Below, piece after piece: positions 26,432-35,175 of a DNA stretch of 45,961 nt; the stretch's first letter is position 1, and each line of letters starts with the position of its first letter. The notes under the pieces are model-generated. The model was not told where the DNA came from. It searched no databases and saw only the letters and a list, made by a program, of their open reading frames with translations. Source of the stretch: an uncultured Collinsella sp. (GTDB lineage: Bacteria > Actinomycetota > Coriobacteriia > Coriobacteriales > Coriobacteriaceae); the NCBI GenBank assembly GCA_900542305.1, contig UQMU01000017.1:1-45961 (forward strand), given 5' to 3'. Both the position numbers and the translations under genes were made by a program.

Positions 26432-26470
26432 AACCTGCCAAAAAGGGACAGGTTTATTTTGGTAGGTTTT
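26430..26470 (+). repeat. Inverted repeat around GGGACAGG, after purF
   Basis: AAAACCTGCCAAAA (26430-26443) pairs with TTTTGGTAGGTTTT (26457-26470), one G-U, around AGGGACAGGTTTA. It overlaps the purF stop codon and belongs with the GGGGACAG-type elements. Confidence 0.75.
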
Positions 26471-26492
26471 ACCTGCTGTTTTGTTGATATGA

Positions 26493-26519
26493 CGGCGCGC
26501 GTTGTTATGGCGCGCGCCG
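26493..26519. repeat. GC-rich hairpin before purM
   Basis: CGGCGCGCG (26493-26501) pairs perfectly with CGCGCGCCG (26511-26519) around a nine-base loop. No T tract follows. It may limit read-through from purF to purM. Confidence 0.6.
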
Positions 26520-26588
26520 AAATGAACGCAACTATGAGCACCGTTTGGCGCCCGGGCGGCGCTACGGTAGTGGGAGAGGAAGGCTCAG

Positions 26589-27692
26589 ATGAGCGACAGC
26601 AAGCATGTGACGTATGAGGATGCCGGCGTCGATACCGCCGAGGGCGGCCGCGCCGTTGACGCTATTAAGCAGATGGTTAAGGACACCAACCGTCCCGAGG
26701 TCATCGGCGGCATCGGTGGCTTTGGTGGCCTGTTCTCGGCTGCCGCGCTTAAGGATATGGAAGACCCGATTCTGATTAGCGGTACCGACGGCGTGGGCAC
26801 CAAGCTCGTGCTCGCCCAGATCATGGACCGTCACGAGACGGTGGGCCAGGACCTGGTTGCTATGTGCGTCAACGACATTCTGGCTTCGGGTGCCGAGCCG
26901 CTGTTCTTCCTGGACTACGTTGCCATCGGCCACATCGAGGCCGAGCACATGGCAAAGATCATCAAGGGTGTGGCCGACGGCTGCAAGCTCGCGGGCTGCG
27001 CGCTCGTGGGCGGCGAGATGGCCGAGCACCCCGGCGTCATGGCTCCTGCCGACTACGACCTTGCCGGATTTACCGTGGGCGTCGTCGACCGTCCCAAGAT
27101 GCTCGACCCTGCGAACGTCCGCCCCGGCGACGTGATCCTGGGCCTGCCTTCCACCGGCGTGCACTCCAACGGCTACTCGCTCGTGCGTAAGGTCATTGGC
27201 GTCGACGGTATTAAGCCGGGCACGCCCGAGGCCGCCGCTAAGGCCGAGGAGCTGAGCCGTCCGCTCGAGGAACTCGGCGGCGCATCGCTGGCAGACGCCC
27301 TGTTGGCCCCCACGCGCATCTATGTCAAGCCGATTCTGGAGCTGCTGCGCGGTGGCGCTCCGGTGCACGCCATCGCCCACATCACCGGCGGCGGCATCAC
27401 CGAGAACCTCAACCGCGCGCTCGCCGACGACGTCGACGCCGTGGTCACCCGCAACGGCGCCGAGATGGGTTGGGACGTTCCGCCCGTCATCACCTACGTG
27501 TCGCGCCAGGCCGAGCTCGCGCCCAACGAGGCATGCAAGACCTTCAACATGGGTGTTGGCCTGTGCCTGATCGTCGCCCCCGAGGACGAGGCTGCCGTGA
27601 CCGAGGCCCTGGTCGCGCTGGGCGAGAAGCCGTTCCGCGTGGGCGAGTGCGTCGAGGGCTCCGGTAAGGTCGTGTACTCCGATGAGCGCTAA
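26589..27692 (+). CDS. purM: Phosphoribosylformylglycinamidine cyclo-ligase
   Basis: PurM closes the imidazole ring to make AIR using ATP. The 367 residues begin YEDAGVDTAEGG and show GTDGVGTKLVLA, MCVNDILASGAEPLFFLDY, GCALVGGEMAEHPGV and LPSTGVHSNGYSLVRKV, the family pattern. GAGAGGAAGG precedes the ATG. purN begins inside its last codons, overlapping by 11 bases, so the pair is translationally linked. purL and purQ, which supply its substrate, are not in this window. The length is slightly above the usual 345. Confidence 0.96.
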   Translation: MSDSKHVTYEDAGVDTAEGGRAVDAIKQMVKDTNRPEVIGGIGGFGGLFSAAALKDMEDPILISGTDGVGTKLVLAQIMDRHETVGQDLVAMCVNDILASGAEPLFFLDYVAIGHIEAEHMAKIIKGVADGCKLAGCALVGGEMAEHPGVMAPADYDLAGFTVGVVDRPKMLDPANVRPGDVILGLPSTGVHSNGYSLVRKVIGVDGIKPGTPEAAAKAEELSRPLEELGGASLADALLAPTRIYVKPILELLRGGAPVHAIAHITGGGITENLNRALADDVDAVVTRNGAEMGWDVPPVITYVSRQAELAPNEACKTFNMGVGLCLIVAPEDEAAVTEALVALGEKPFRVGECVEGSGKVVYSDER

Positions 27693-28380
27693 CGAGCAGA
27701 TGGCTGCTGCCGCGAGCCTGGGCTTTGTGCCCTACACCCGTCCGACCGGCACCGATACGGCCGAGCCGCTCAAGATCGGTGTGCTCATCAGCGGTTCGGG
27801 TACCAACCTGCAGGCGCTGATCGATCTGATCGCCGCCGGCAAGCTCAACGCTTCGATTGAGCTTGTGGTGTCGAGCCGTCCTTCGGCTAAGGGTTTGCAG
27901 CGCGCTGAGCGCGCGGGCATCCAGACGCTCACGCTGTCCAAGGATGTCTATGCCGACCCCATCGCCGCCGACGAGATCATCGCGCACGAGCTGCTCGAGC
28001 GCGGCTGCGAATATGTGGTCATGGCCGGTTACATGCGCATGGTGCACACGCCGCTGCTGGCGGCGTTTCCCAACCGCGTGGTCAACTTGCATCCGGCACT
28101 GCTGCCGAGCTTTACCGGCTCGCATGCGATCGACGATGCCTTTGCGCGCGGCGTCAAGGTAACCGGTGTGACCGTGCACTTTGCCAACGAGATCTACGAC
28201 AACGGCCCCATCATCGCCCAGCGCGCGCTGGCTGTCGAGGAAGGTTGGGATGTCGACACGCTCGAGGAGCACATCCACGCGATTGAGCACGTGCTGTATC
28301 CCGAGGTCGTGCAAATGCTCGCCGACGGCCGCGTCCACGTGCTGGAGAGCGGCAAGGTCGCCGTGGATCCTGTGAAATAA
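27682..28380 (+). CDS. purN: Phosphoribosylglycinamide formyltransferase
   Basis: PurN formylates glycinamide ribonucleotide with 10-formyltetrahydrofolate. IGVLISGSGTNLQALID opens the catalytic domain near residue 32, VVMAGYMRMV follows, and NLHPALLPSF near residue 135 contains the catalytic His. GVTVHFANEIYDNGPII supplies the Asp. About 30 residues before IGVLISG are extra compared with the usual 200-residue enzyme; a later start is not obvious because the purM overlap supports this ATG. A strong terminator follows. Confidence 0.95.
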   Translation: MSANEQMAAAASLGFVPYTRPTGTDTAEPLKIGVLISGSGTNLQALIDLIAAGKLNASIELVVSSRPSAKGLQRAERAGIQTLTLSKDVYADPIAADEIIAHELLERGCEYVVMAGYMRMVHTPLLAAFPNRVVNLHPALLPSFTGSHAIDDAFARGVKVTGVTVHFANEIYDNGPIIAQRALAVEEGWDVDTLEEHIHAIEHVLYPEVVQMLADGRVHVLESGKVAVDPVK

Positions 28381-28393
28381 TTACCCGCTTGTA

Positions 28394-28436
28394 AAGGCGG
28401 TTAGGCATATCGAAGACGCCTAACCGCCTTTTTTAT
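28394..28436 (+). terminator. Terminator after purN
   Basis: AAGGCGGTTAGGC (28394-28406) pairs perfectly with GCCTAACCGCCTT (28418-28430) and is followed by TTTTATT. Confidence 0.92.
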
Positions 28437-28567
28437 TGCGCTTTATGCTGCTTGATTTAGCTGGAATTGAATAGGCTGCTCTTCTTGCCTGTCAATTACA
28501 GTAGTCGACTCTCATGTGGAATGCCGAGCTTCCGGCATGAGATTATCTGGGAAAACGACCAGAAAAC

Positions 28568-28596
28568 TTGGCATTCGGCTTCAAATTGCGCATAAT
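28568..28596 (+). promoter_or_regulatory. Promoter of the AlbA_2-domain gene
   Basis: TTGGCA (28568-28573) and CATAAT (28591-28596) are separated by 17 bases in an AT-rich stretch, 60 bases before the coding start. Confidence 0.6.
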
Positions 28597-28655
28597 TCTA
28601 TTTATCATCTATTTAACATTTTGTTATCAAAAATGAGCGCAAGGAGGCTGGCTCA

Positions 28656-30122
28656 ATGGGTGAAGCAGATGGCATGGAGCTGATTTATTCACTCGTCGGT
28701 TATCCTGATGAAACCGAGTGGCTTGAATTTAAAGAAGGCAATAGCGATCCCGTTAGAACGGGGCGTGACATCTCGGCGCTTGCCAATGCTGCCGCTTACT
28801 GCGGCCGCGCATATGCCTATAAGATCTGGGGCGTGAGCGACGGTACGCATGAGCTTGTGGGCACCCAGTTCAACCCATATCACGCAAAGGGTAAGGGAAA
28901 CCAAGAGCTTTTGATGTGGCTCAAGCTTGCGCTCTCAAACAATGCGAATTACGAGTTTGCGGTTATTGATCATGAGACAAAGCACTTTGTGGTGTTGAAA
29001 GTGCACGCCGCGAGCGCTCAGCCGGTCTATTTTGATAAGACAGCCTACATTCGAGAGGGCTCTTCGACGGCAGAACTGGTTCCCGGTAGTGCACGAGAGG
29101 CGGAGCTGTGGCGTCGCTTACAGTCAGGGAACGCGGAGCTCGCTGTAGTTGAGAGAGATCTGACATCTCGAGAGGTCGCCGAAATACTAGATGTTGATGC
29201 GTATTTTGAGTTGTGCAGATTGAGAAGACCTGTCGATTTGGACGGAGTGATGCTTGCTCTTTGTGAACAAGAGCTGATTCGTCGTCAAGATAACGGCCGA
29301 TATAGTGTGACGCGCTTGGGAATGCTTCTGGTGGGAAAAAAGCTCTCTCGCTACCCGGAGCTCAGGAAACGCATGCTGCGAATCGTGCGATATGCGGGAA
29401 AAGGCAGTTTTGACATTGTCGGGGATACTGAAATCGACAAGGGCTACGCTTTGGCGCTTCCACAGGCTGAACAGCTGGTCATGTCGATGATTCCGGCTGT
29501 TGAGGCACTGGATGGCGCATTTCGACGTATTCAGACGGCTTATCCTCAAAGGGCGATTCGCGAGTTACTATCAAACGCCGTGATTCATCAAGACATTGCT
29601 GACAATACGGCGGGGCCTCTTGTTGCGATTTACGACAATCGCATTGAGTTCTCTAATCCCGGGACAACGCTTATTCCGGCAGAACGAGTGCTCAACGCCC
29701 AGCCGAAAACGCGAAATTCGATGATAGCGTCCCTCATGCGCCAAATGGATCTTTGCGAAGAAGGCGGTACAGGCTGGGATTTAATCGTAGATTCGCTCGA
29801 AAAAGCCGGCATGCCTTCACCGGTTATCAAGAGTGAGGGCGGGCTGGGAACGCTCGTGACGCTCTATTGCGACTGTCCGTATACTCGAATGAAAAAAAGT
29901 GAGCGAAAAAACGCCGTGTACTGGCATGCCTGTCTTTTGTATGCCCAAGGTGAGTCGATGAGCAATCAGTCGCTGCGAGAGCGTTTTGGACTTTCCGATG
30001 AAAAGAAAAACACGGTCGCGATGTCTCGTCTAATCAAAGAGTGCCTGGAAGAGGCATTGATAAAGGAAGAGGACGAGGACGCGGGTTCCAAATACAAAAG
30101 GTATATTCCGTATTGGGCCTAA
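28656..30122 (+). CDS. AlbA_2 (Schlafen-like) regulator with ATPase fold
   Basis: The 488 residues fit a group annotated as putative transcription regulators or RecG-like DNA-binding proteins. The N-terminal AlbA_2 domain begins at ETEWLEFKEGNSDP. A GHKL-type ATPase region near residues 290-390 has an N box, RELLSNAVIHQDI, and DNRIEFSNPGTTL as the second box. The last 100 residues look like a winged helix (ESMSNQSLRERFGLS). Function is unproven; relatives occur with phage-defence or regulatory genes. AAGGAGG lies eight bases before the ATG. GC content is low compared with its neighbours, a sign of transfer. Confidence 0.8.
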   Translation: MGEADGMELIYSLVGYPDETEWLEFKEGNSDPVRTGRDISALANAAAYCGRAYAYKIWGVSDGTHELVGTQFNPYHAKGKGNQELLMWLKLALSNNANYEFAVIDHETKHFVVLKVHAASAQPVYFDKTAYIREGSSTAELVPGSAREAELWRRLQSGNAELAVVERDLTSREVAEILDVDAYFELCRLRRPVDLDGVMLALCEQELIRRQDNGRYSVTRLGMLLVGKKLSRYPELRKRMLRIVRYAGKGSFDIVGDTEIDKGYALALPQAEQLVMSMIPAVEALDGAFRRIQTAYPQRAIRELLSNAVIHQDIADNTAGPLVAIYDNRIEFSNPGTTLIPAERVLNAQPKTRNSMIASLMRQMDLCEEGGTGWDLIVDSLEKAGMPSPVIKSEGGLGTLVTLYCDCPYTRMKKSERKNAVYWHACLLYAQGESMSNQSLRERFGLSDEKKNTVAMSRLIKECLEEALIKEEDEDAGSKYKRYIPYWA

Positions 30123-30152
30123 AGACAGGGAATGAAAAGAAGGAGGCGGCTT

Positions 30153-30620
30153 ATGTCTGGTAATAACGAAGCGCTGTTTACGCCTGAGCTGGTGTTTTTT
30201 GATTGGGAGTGTGCGACGCCGGATGAGGTGTTTGCGCGGCTCGAGGGCGAGCTTGCACCGCGTGGCTACATTGCGTCCGGTTGGCTCGACGCCGTTCGCA
30301 CGCGCGAGGATGCCTATCCCACGGGTCTTGCCATGCCGGCGGCAAACATTGCCATTCCGCATACCGATCCGGGGTTTGTGGCCAAGCCCTATATCGCGGT
30401 GGTGAAGCCCGCCGCGCCCGTGACATTTAACGCTATGGCTGGCATGGGCGCTCCGGTGCCGGCGCAGATCGTCATCAATTTGGGTATTGCCGAGCCGGGT
30501 GGCCAGGTCGAGGCCCTGCAGGCACTCATGAACATCTTTATGGGCGCCGATGCCGCAGCCGACGTGCTCGGCCAGACCACGCCCCAGGGCATGGTCGACG
30601 CCATCCGCCGCCACTTCTAA
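30153..30620 (+). CDS. PTS EIIA, fructose/galactitol-type, orphan
   Basis: The 155-residue protein resembles PTS EIIA of the Fru/Ntr/Gat superfamily. The phosphorylated His is His70 in ANIAIPHTDP, followed by KPYIAVVKPAAPVTF, close to the galactitol-type subunit (GatA). No EIIB or EIIC gene adjoins it. The mannose-type PTS at 15784 lacks a IIA, but that family needs a different IIA fold, so pairing is unlikely. ATG 30153, six bases after AGGAGG, is chosen over the longer frame. It may have a regulatory role like PtsN; substrate unknown. Confidence 0.75.
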   Translation: MSGNNEALFTPELVFFDWECATPDEVFARLEGELAPRGYIASGWLDAVRTREDAYPTGLAMPAANIAIPHTDPGFVAKPYIAVVKPAAPVTFNAMAGMGAPVPAQIVINLGIAEPGGQVEALQALMNIFMGADAAADVLGQTTPQGMVDAIRRHF

Positions 30621-30639
30621 GGTGGGGCTGAGTCGGCAC

Positions 30640-30733
30640 TTGGGGACTGTCCCTAACTGCCGGCTGCCAGAGCTGTCCCCTTTGCACCAAAATGGTGCAG
30701 ATTAACCTGTCCCCAATGCACCAAGCGTGCCGC
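30640..30733. repeat. Cluster of GGGGAC-type inverted repeats
   Basis: Between the IIA gene and the foldase gene lie TTGGGGACTGTCCC (30640-30653), CTGTCCCC (30674-30681), the hairpin GCACCA-AAA-TGGTGC (30684-30698), and CTGTCCCC again (30708-30715). The same GGGGACAG word is the core of the elements at 32612, 36611, 40832 and 43198. Confidence 0.7.
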
Positions 30734-30790
30734 GGGGGCTGCGTTGTGACACAATGGCGTTTGTTCGATTCGTGATGCGAAAGGCCAACT

Positions 30791-32011
30791 ATGGCAAATA
30801 AGAAAAAGAACTCCGAGGCCGCGCCGACGCCCGAGCAGCAGGCCCGCGCTGCCTCCAGCTCTCGCAAGAAGCAGCGCAAGACGTACGTGTCTAAGACAGT
30901 CAAGATCGTCCTGGTGGTCATCGGCGTGCTGGCGATGCTGCTTTCCGTCTCGGCGATGGCGTGCTCCGGCCTTATGTCGCAGGCCGAGGACACCTCGGGC
31001 TACAAGCTGACCGGCGGTGTTGCTGCAACTATCAACGGCACCAACCTCACCGAGGACACCGTGACCAAGCAGATCATGAGCATGCGCACGTCCTACGGCT
31101 ACACCAAGGATAAGGATTGGGCGCAGTATCTGGTTGACAACGACCTCACGCCCAAGAAGTACCGCAAGCAACTCATCGACTCCTACACGCAGCAGATTCT
31201 GCTTCAACAGGCACAGAAGGAGAACGGCGTGACGGTGTCGGACGAGGAGGTCGAGAAGGCTTGGAAGGACGCGTGCAAGAGCGCAGGCGGTGCCAAGGCC
31301 TTTAAGAAGACCCTCAAGACCTACGGCTATACCGAGGACACCTACAAGGACTCGCTCAAGGAGAGTCTGGCGCAACAGAAACTCAAGGATGCCGTCGCGC
31401 CCACGAGCAAGCCCAAGGACAGCGAGATTGTCGATTACATCAACGAGAACCTGTCCAGCTACAACGACGCCCGCCGCTCGTCGAACATCCTGATCAAGGT
31501 TGATTCCGACGCTTCCGACGAGGACAAGGCTGCCGCCAAGGCCAAGGCACAGGAGTGCCTGGACAAGATCAACTCCGGTGAGCTGAGTTTTGAGGACGCC
31601 GTGAAGCAGTACTCCGACGACACCGGCTCCAAGGAGAAGAAGGGCGATGTGGGTTGGGATAAGCTCACTACCTTCGTCGACAGCTACCAGACGGCGCTCG
31701 AGGGGCTCAACAAGGGCGACGTGAGCGAAGTCGTCGAGTCGACCTATGGCTACCACATCATCAAGTGCACCGACTACTTCCATGTCGATAATCAGGTTGA
31801 TGACATCAACCAGGTACCCAAGGACATCAAGAAGTACGTTTCTAATGTGGTGAAGACGCGGGCGGCCAGCACTGCATACAGCGAGTGGCTGGAGCAGTAC
31901 AAGAAGGACGCCGACATTACCGTCAACCCCATGCCCAAGGACGTACCCTATAACGTGAGCCTGAAGGGCGTCACCAAGAGCTCGACCGACGATTCGTCGA
32001 CGACTGAGTAA
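30791..32011 (+). CDS. Parvulin-type peptidyl-prolyl isomerase (PrsA/SurA-like foldase)
   Basis: An exported chaperone that would help fold secreted proteins outside the membrane. The first 40 residues are basic, then a hydrophobic stretch VKIVLVVIGVLAMLLSVSA, with a Cys in SAMACSG that could be a weak lipobox. Residues 75-220 form a SurA-type chaperone domain. The parvulin domain (about 225-335) shows SSNILIKVDSD, GELSFEDAVKQYSDD, KGDVGWDKL and YGYHIIKCTDY. The last 50 residues are Ser/Thr-rich. At 406 residues it is longer than the typical PrsA of about 290. Whether it is a lipoprotein or membrane-anchored is uncertain. Confidence 0.85.
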   Translation: MANKKKNSEAAPTPEQQARAASSSRKKQRKTYVSKTVKIVLVVIGVLAMLLSVSAMACSGLMSQAEDTSGYKLTGGVAATINGTNLTEDTVTKQIMSMRTSYGYTKDKDWAQYLVDNDLTPKKYRKQLIDSYTQQILLQQAQKENGVTVSDEEVEKAWKDACKSAGGAKAFKKTLKTYGYTEDTYKDSLKESLAQQKLKDAVAPTSKPKDSEIVDYINENLSSYNDARRSSNILIKVDSDASDEDKAAAKAKAQECLDKINSGELSFEDAVKQYSDDTGSKEKKGDVGWDKLTTFVDSYQTALEGLNKGDVSEVVESTYGYHIIKCTDYFHVDNQVDDINQVPKDIKKYVSNVVKTRAASTAYSEWLEQYKKDADITVNPMPKDVPYNVSLKGVTKSSTDDSSTTE

Positions 32012-32065
32012 TCATGGGGCGGTGCTCGCGCGAGTGCCGCCCACGCTATCAGAGAGGATTTGCAG

Positions 32066-32509
32066 ATGACCAACGAAGAGCTGCAGAAGGAAATGATCGC
32101 GGCCATGAAGGCCAAGGACAAGGTTCGCCTGTCCATCATTCGCCAGGTCAAGGCCGAGGTGAAGAATATCGAGGTTAACGAGCGCCGCGATGTGACCGAG
32201 GAAGACGTCAACAGCATGATCAAGCGTCTGATCAAGCAGACGAGCGAGACGTTGGAGATGTCCATCAAGGCCGGCACCGACCAGGAGCGTACCGACAACC
32301 TGACCGAGCAGGTCAAGATTCTGGAGAGCCTGCTGCCCGCACAGGTTTCGGGCGAGGAGCTCGAGGCCCTGATCGAGCAGGTTATCGCCGAGCTGGGCGC
32401 CACGTCCAAGAAGCAGATGGGCCAGGTCATGGGAGCACTCGGCAAGGCCACCGGCGGCAACTTCGATAAGCCGGCCGCGGCAAAGATCGTCGGAGCAAAG
32501 CTGTCTTAA
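32066..32509 (+). CDS. GatB/YqeY-domain protein
   Basis: A small helical protein of 147 residues in the YqeY/GatB C-terminal family. It opens MTNEELQKEMIAAMKAKDK, followed by LSIIRQVKAEVKNIEVNERR and, at the end, MGQVMGALGKATGGNFDK, the typical conserved GxVMxxL region. The domain is found at the end of the GatB amidotransferase, where it helps bind tRNA, but the free-standing YqeY proteins have no proven role. The ATG at 32066 has GAGAGGA seven bases upstream; the TTG six bases earlier is less likely. It lies 54 bases after the foldase gene and ends in a terminator. Confidence 0.88.
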   Translation: MTNEELQKEMIAAMKAKDKVRLSIIRQVKAEVKNIEVNERRDVTEEDVNSMIKRLIKQTSETLEMSIKAGTDQERTDNLTEQVKILESLLPAQVSGEELEALIEQVIAELGATSKKQMGQVMGALGKATGGNFDKPAAAKIVGAKLS

Positions 32510-32538
32510 GGGCTGACCGACACATAGCCGATGCTGAG

Positions 32539-32569
32539 GGGCGTGACCATTGCGGTCGCGCCCTTTTTT
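32539..32569 (+). terminator. Terminator after the YqeY-like gene
   Basis: GGGCGTGACC (32539-32548) pairs with GGTCGCGCCC (32554-32563), one G-U, followed by TTTTTT. Confidence 0.9.
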
Positions 32570-32611
32570 GTCGGCCGATGAAGGGCGCCTCCCCTGGCTG
32601 GTCATTGGGCG

Positions 32612-32678
32612 CTCATTGGGGACAGGCTTAAATGAGTGCCCAATGAGCAGGTACTCATTTAAGCCTGTCCCCAATGAG
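32612..32678. repeat. Perfect 26-bp inverted repeat with GGGGACAGG core
   Basis: 32612-32637 is exactly complementary to 32653-32678, with a 15-base loop. Each arm contains TTGGGGACAGGCTTAAATGA. The direct word CAATGAG also recurs in the loop. It lies between the terminator of the YqeY-like gene and the amino acid transporter. Confidence 0.92.
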
Positions 32679-32784
32679 TGGGTTAAAGGTTGCGGGTTCT
32701 TTACGGGAATGTAGTGTGGGCTGCGGAAACGTGATTCTTTCCGTACAATAGTGCAATTCGTGTAAACGCAGGGAAGGGACATTC

Positions 32785-33516
32785 ATGGCAGACATGATCG
32801 AGATCAAGCATCTCAACAAGTACTTTGGCGACCTGCATGTGCTCAAAGATATCAACCTCACCGTCAAGCGCGGCGAGAAGCTCGTCATGATCGGGCCGTC
32901 CGGTTCGGGTAAGTCGACGCTCATCCGTTGCGTCGATTATCTTGAGGAGCCCACATCGGGCGAAGTCATCATCGACGGTATGCCGCTCACCAAAAAGAAT
33001 CACCTGGAAATGGCTCGCAAGTACAGCTCCATGGTGTTTCAGCAGTTCAACCTGTATCCCAATATGACGGTGCTCGGCAACCTGACGCTCGCACCCATCA
33101 AGCTGCAAAAGAAGAGCAAGGAGGAGGCGACCCAGATCGCCATCGCCGCACTCAAGCGCGTCGGCATGGCGCATAAGGCCGGCGAGTACCCGCAGAACCT
33201 CTCGGGCGGTCAGCAGCAGCGCATCGCCATCGCCCGTGCCCTGTGCACCAAGCAGCCCATCATCCTGTTTGACGAGCCGACCTCGGCGCTCGACCCCGAG
33301 ATGGTCCAGGAGGTCCTGGACGTTATGATCGAGCTCGCGCAGGAGGACATCACCATGATCTGCGTGACACACGAGATGGGCTTTGCGCGCCAGGTGGCCG
33401 ACCGCGTCATCTTTATGGAGGACGGCCGCATCCTGGAGGAGGGCACGCCCGAGCACTTCTTCGATAACCCCGAGAACCCGCGCTGCCGCGAGTTCCTGTC
33501 CAAGATCCTGCACTAG
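32785..33516 (+). CDS. Polar amino acid ABC transporter, ATPase
   Basis: This 243-residue ATPase energises import of amino acids through the two following permeases. It has Walker A GPSGSGKST at about residues 37-45, LSGGQQQRIAIARAL, Walker B IILFDEPTSALDPE and the H-loop CVTHEMGFARQVADRV, the GlnQ/HisP subfamily pattern. The gene leads a four-gene operon with substrate-binding lipoprotein and two permeases. The gap to the next gene is nine bases. A -10-like TACAAT lies at 32744 but no clear -35. Substrate, probably glutamine, glutamate or cystine type, cannot be read from sequence. Confidence 0.93.
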   Translation: MADMIEIKHLNKYFGDLHVLKDINLTVKRGEKLVMIGPSGSGKSTLIRCVDYLEEPTSGEVIIDGMPLTKKNHLEMARKYSSMVFQQFNLYPNMTVLGNLTLAPIKLQKKSKEEATQIAIAALKRVGMAHKAGEYPQNLSGGQQQRIAIARALCTKQPIILFDEPTSALDPEMVQEVLDVMIELAQEDITMICVTHEMGFARQVADRVIFMEDGRILEEGTPEHFFDNPENPRCREFLSKILH

Positions 33517-33525
33517 GCGCGGGTG

Positions 33526-34401
33526 ATGGATATGACGGATATGACGAGGGCGGCTGTTTCGCGCCGTCACTTTTTGCTGCTGGCGGGCGCCGGCATGCTC
33601 GCACTGACGGGTACCGCGCTCACGGGCTGCGGTAGCTCTACCAGCGGCGAGAGTTCCGATGCGGGTTCCAAGCTCGCAGCCATCAAGTCGCGCGGCCACC
33701 TAAATGCCGGCGTTAAGAAGGACGTTCCCGGCTACGGCTATTACGACACCGCCAAGGGTCGCTTTGAGGGCATGGAGGTCGACCTGTGCTACCAGATCGC
33801 CGCTGCCGTCTTTGGCGTGAGCTACAAGGAGGCCCGCGCCCAGGAGCTTGTCGAGTTTACCGACGTAACGCCCAAGACGCGCGGTCCGCTCATCGATAAC
33901 GGCCAGCTCGACGTGGTCGCGGCGACCTATACCATCACCGACGAGCGCAAGAAGAGCTGGGATTTCTCGACCCCGTATCGCACCGACTACGTGGGCCTCA
34001 TGGTCAAGAAGCGCTCGGGCTTTACCTCGATCGAGGATCTGGACGGCAAGGTCATCGGCGTGAGCCAGGGTGCCACCACACAGGGCCTGATCGAGCAGAT
34101 GATTAAGGACAACGGTTTTCACTGCGAGCCGGAGTTTAGGGCCTTTAGCGGCTATCCCATCATCAAGAGTTCGCTCGACGCCGGCAATATCGACGTCTTT
34201 GCTATGGACCGCTCCACGCTGGCAGGCTACATGAATGAGACCGTCGAGCTGCTGCAGCCCGAGGTCAAGTTCGGCGAGCAGGGCTACGGCGTGGCGACCA
34301 AGAAGGGTTGCGACCTTTCGGCCGTGGTCGATCAGGTGATTTGCGATCGCCTGGCCGACGGCTGGCTCGATCAAGAGGTCAAGACCTGGGGTCTGGTGTA
34401 A
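33526..34401 (+). CDS. Amino acid ABC transporter, substrate-binding lipoprotein
   Basis: The 291-residue protein is a family 3 solute-binding protein anchored outside the membrane. SRRHFLLLAGAGMLALTG is a twin-arginine-type signal with a lipobox LTGC ahead of the mature Cys. The binding domain starts at LAAIKSRGHLNAGVKKDVPGYG, and FEGMEVDLCYQIAAAVFG and LIDNGQLDVVAATYTITDERKKSWDFS (piece VAATYTITDERKK) are family-typical. I use ATG 33526; GTG 33523 is one codon earlier. The ribosome site is weak, so translation may be coupled to the ATPase gene. The next permease gene follows 24 bases later. Confidence 0.9.
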   Translation: MDMTDMTRAAVSRRHFLLLAGAGMLALTGTALTGCGSSTSGESSDAGSKLAAIKSRGHLNAGVKKDVPGYGYYDTAKGRFEGMEVDLCYQIAAAVFGVSYKEARAQELVEFTDVTPKTRGPLIDNGQLDVVAATYTITDERKKSWDFSTPYRTDYVGLMVKKRSGFTSIEDLDGKVIGVSQGATTQGLIEQMIKDNGFHCEPEFRAFSGYPIIKSSLDAGNIDVFAMDRSTLAGYMNETVELLQPEVKFGEQGYGVATKKGCDLSAVVDQVICDRLADGWLDQEVKTWGLV

Positions 34402-34425
34402 GCGTTCGTCCAAGGAAGGAATCAA

Positions 34426-35172
34426 ATGCTCGAAGGATTGTTTGACGCCGACCGCTGGTCGACGACATTCCAAAACATGGGGCCCTTCTGGGAGGGCTTT
34501 GGCGTGACGCTGCAGGTCGTCGTTGCCGGTCTGCTGCTGTCGCTGGTGCTGGGCACGCTGCTGGGCGTGTTCTCGACCACCCGCTCGCGTGTGCTGCGCG
34601 CTATCAGCCGCGTGTACGTGGAGTTTTACCAGAACACCCCGCTGCCCGTGCAGGTGCTCTTTATGTACATGGCCGGCCCGCAGTTTTTGCAAGCCATCAC
34701 TGGCGCCGACCAGCCGGTGCGTATCGCACCGTTCGTGCTGGGCTTTTTGGGCGTGGGCCTGTATCACGCGGCCTACATCTCGGAGGTCATCCGCACCGGC
34801 ATCGAGGCCGTTCCGCGCGGTCAGATGGAGGCGGCTCAGAGCCAGGGCTTCACGCGCGCGCAGGCCTACTGGTACATCGTGCTGCCCCAGACGTTCAAGA
34901 TCATACTGCCGCCGCTGTGCAACCAGGCGCTCAACCTGGTCAAGAACACGTCGGTGCTGGCGCTCGTCGCCGGCGGCGACCTTATGTATCGCTCCGACAA
35001 CTTCGTAAGCCTGTATGGCTACCTGCAGGGGTACATCGTCTGCTGCCTTATGTACTTCATCATCTGCTTTCCGCTCGCCATGCTGGTGCAGTGGCTCGAG
35101 CGCCGCTCCAAGGAGCGCCCGCGCGGTGTGAGCCTGGCCGAGCTGGGGCTCGACAACGTAGAGGAGGCCTAG
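34426..35172 (+). CDS. Amino acid ABC transporter, permease 1
   Basis: A His/Glu/Gln/Arg/opine-type permease of 248 residues with about five membrane helices. The EAA loop that touches the ATPase is EAAQSQGFTRAQAYWYIVLPQ. AAGGAAGG precedes the ATG. It belongs to the four-gene transporter, and the second permease starts three bases after its stop. Homology between the two permeases suggests a heterodimer. Confidence 0.92.
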   Translation: MLEGLFDADRWSTTFQNMGPFWEGFGVTLQVVVAGLLLSLVLGTLLGVFSTTRSRVLRAISRVYVEFYQNTPLPVQVLFMYMAGPQFLQAITGADQPVRIAPFVLGFLGVGLYHAAYISEVIRTGIEAVPRGQMEAAQSQGFTRAQAYWYIVLPQTFKIILPPLCNQALNLVKNTSVLALVAGGDLMYRSDNFVSLYGYLQGYIVCCLMYFIICFPLAMLVQWLERRSKERPRGVSLAELGLDNVEEA

Positions 35173-35175
35173 CGC

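Noticed and set aside
30153..30620. Orphan IIA as the missing part of the PTS at 15784
   Set aside because: It looks like the Fru/Gat type IIA, while a mannose-family IIB needs a EIIA-Man fold.
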